Origin: Fidelibacterota bacterium
GTDB taxonomy: Bacteria; Fidelibacterota; UBA2242
DNA: 14,061 nucleotides
Reading direction: 5' to 3'
NCBI GenBank assembly: GCA_030655795.1
Contig: JAUSPJ010000367.1
Span: 1-14,061, forward strand
Part shown: in pieces, positions 14,026 to 14,061 of the stretch
Layout: each line of letters opens with the position of its first letter
Position numbering within the stretch: position 1 is the stretch's first letter
The notes under the pieces: generated by a model
Database searches by the model: none
The model's input: the letters and a program-made list of their open reading frames with translations, nothing else
Told to the model about the DNA's origin: nothing
Position numbers and translations under genes: made by a program

Positions 14026-14061
14026 ACTCTAGCCGCTTCATTGAGTTTCTGTTCATTTGAC
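13983..14061 (-). CDS. Possible 3' end of an upstream head-tail connector-region gene (partial)
   Basis: Reading from the window edge on the minus strand, one frame stays open for 26 codons (about 25 residues, beginning SNEQKLNEAARVW) and ends in TGA at 13985-13983. This would be the C-terminus of the gene before the neck protein, overlapping it by about 43 bases. A second frame is also open across this short stretch, and so little sequence is visible that neither can be proved coding. By position the upstream gene would be a head-tail connector or minor capsid protein. That is inference from the usual gene order of siphoviruses, not from a recognised motif. The supporting hint is that the neck gene downstream has no clear ribosome-binding site of its own, as expected if it is translated by coupling from an overlapping gene. 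Confidence 0.3.
   Translation of the reverse strand, partial: SNEQKLNEAARVWLANSGLLYRGLE

Noticed and set aside
1..14061. tRNA genes, CRISPR arrays, rho-independent terminators, attachment sites or promoters.
   Set aside because: None could be supported. Genes are packed with almost no intergenic space, and the repeats present are protein-coding.

Overview
The window is a morphogenesis segment of a siphovirus-type phage or prophage. Every gene I can support lies on the minus strand, so the transcriptional order runs from position 14061 down to 1: (unseen capsid genes) - neck/head completion - tail terminator - tail tube - two tail-assembly proteins - small zinc-ribbon protein - tape measure - distal tail protein (Dit) - tail-associated protein (Tal) - two small proteins - receptor-binding or depolymerising fibre. 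There is no sheath, baseplate-wedge or contractile-tail gene. Dit, Tal and a Gp15-family protein point to a long non-contractile tail of the kind seen in phages of Firmicutes. Clostridial hydrophobic W (ChW) repeats, strong AGGAGG ribosome-binding sites and moderate GC suggest an anaerobic Clostridia host, possibly an acetogen such as Acetobacterium or Eubacterium. The genus is a guess. Nothing here shows whether the phage is integrated, because no integrase, att site or host gene is in view.

Layout: 14061-12813 holds three neck/tail-completion genes plus the tail end of a possible upstream gene. 12809-12300 is the tail tube. 12286-11313 holds two tail-assembly proteins. 11306-11151 is a 51-residue zinc-ribbon gene that length-filtered gene finding would miss. 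11101-7880 is the tape measure with an internal M23 peptidase. 7883-7188 is Dit, 7191-2917 is Tal, 2923-2352 holds two small unassigned proteins, and 2341-26 is an SGNH-hydrolase tail fibre. Genes overlap by 1-7 bases or are separated by a few bases in most places. There is no intergenic stretch above about 50 bases and I see no internal promoter or terminator, so this looks like one late operon with translational coupling.

The most remarkable object is the 1424-residue Tal. It carries twelve ChW repeats in four triplets, and within every triplet the key tryptophans are exactly 47 residues apart. Three triplets precede the conserved Tal hub domain and the fourth interrupts the hub domain itself. 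Position-specific sequence signatures show that the triplet, not the single repeat, is the duplicated unit. I infer that each triplet is one three-lobed (beta-trefoil-like) wall-binding module, giving four modules per chain on what is normally a trimeric tail tip. The same protein ends in an S74 intramolecular chaperone. The tape measure has its own regular architecture, with eight 44-residue repeats and a tryptophan ladder at exactly 22-residue spacing. The fibre combines an alanine-rich stem, a short beta-helix-like cap and an SGNH hydrolase split by a lectin-like domain. Together the genes describe a tail tip unusually rich in probable surface-glycan-binding and cell-wall-cutting parts.
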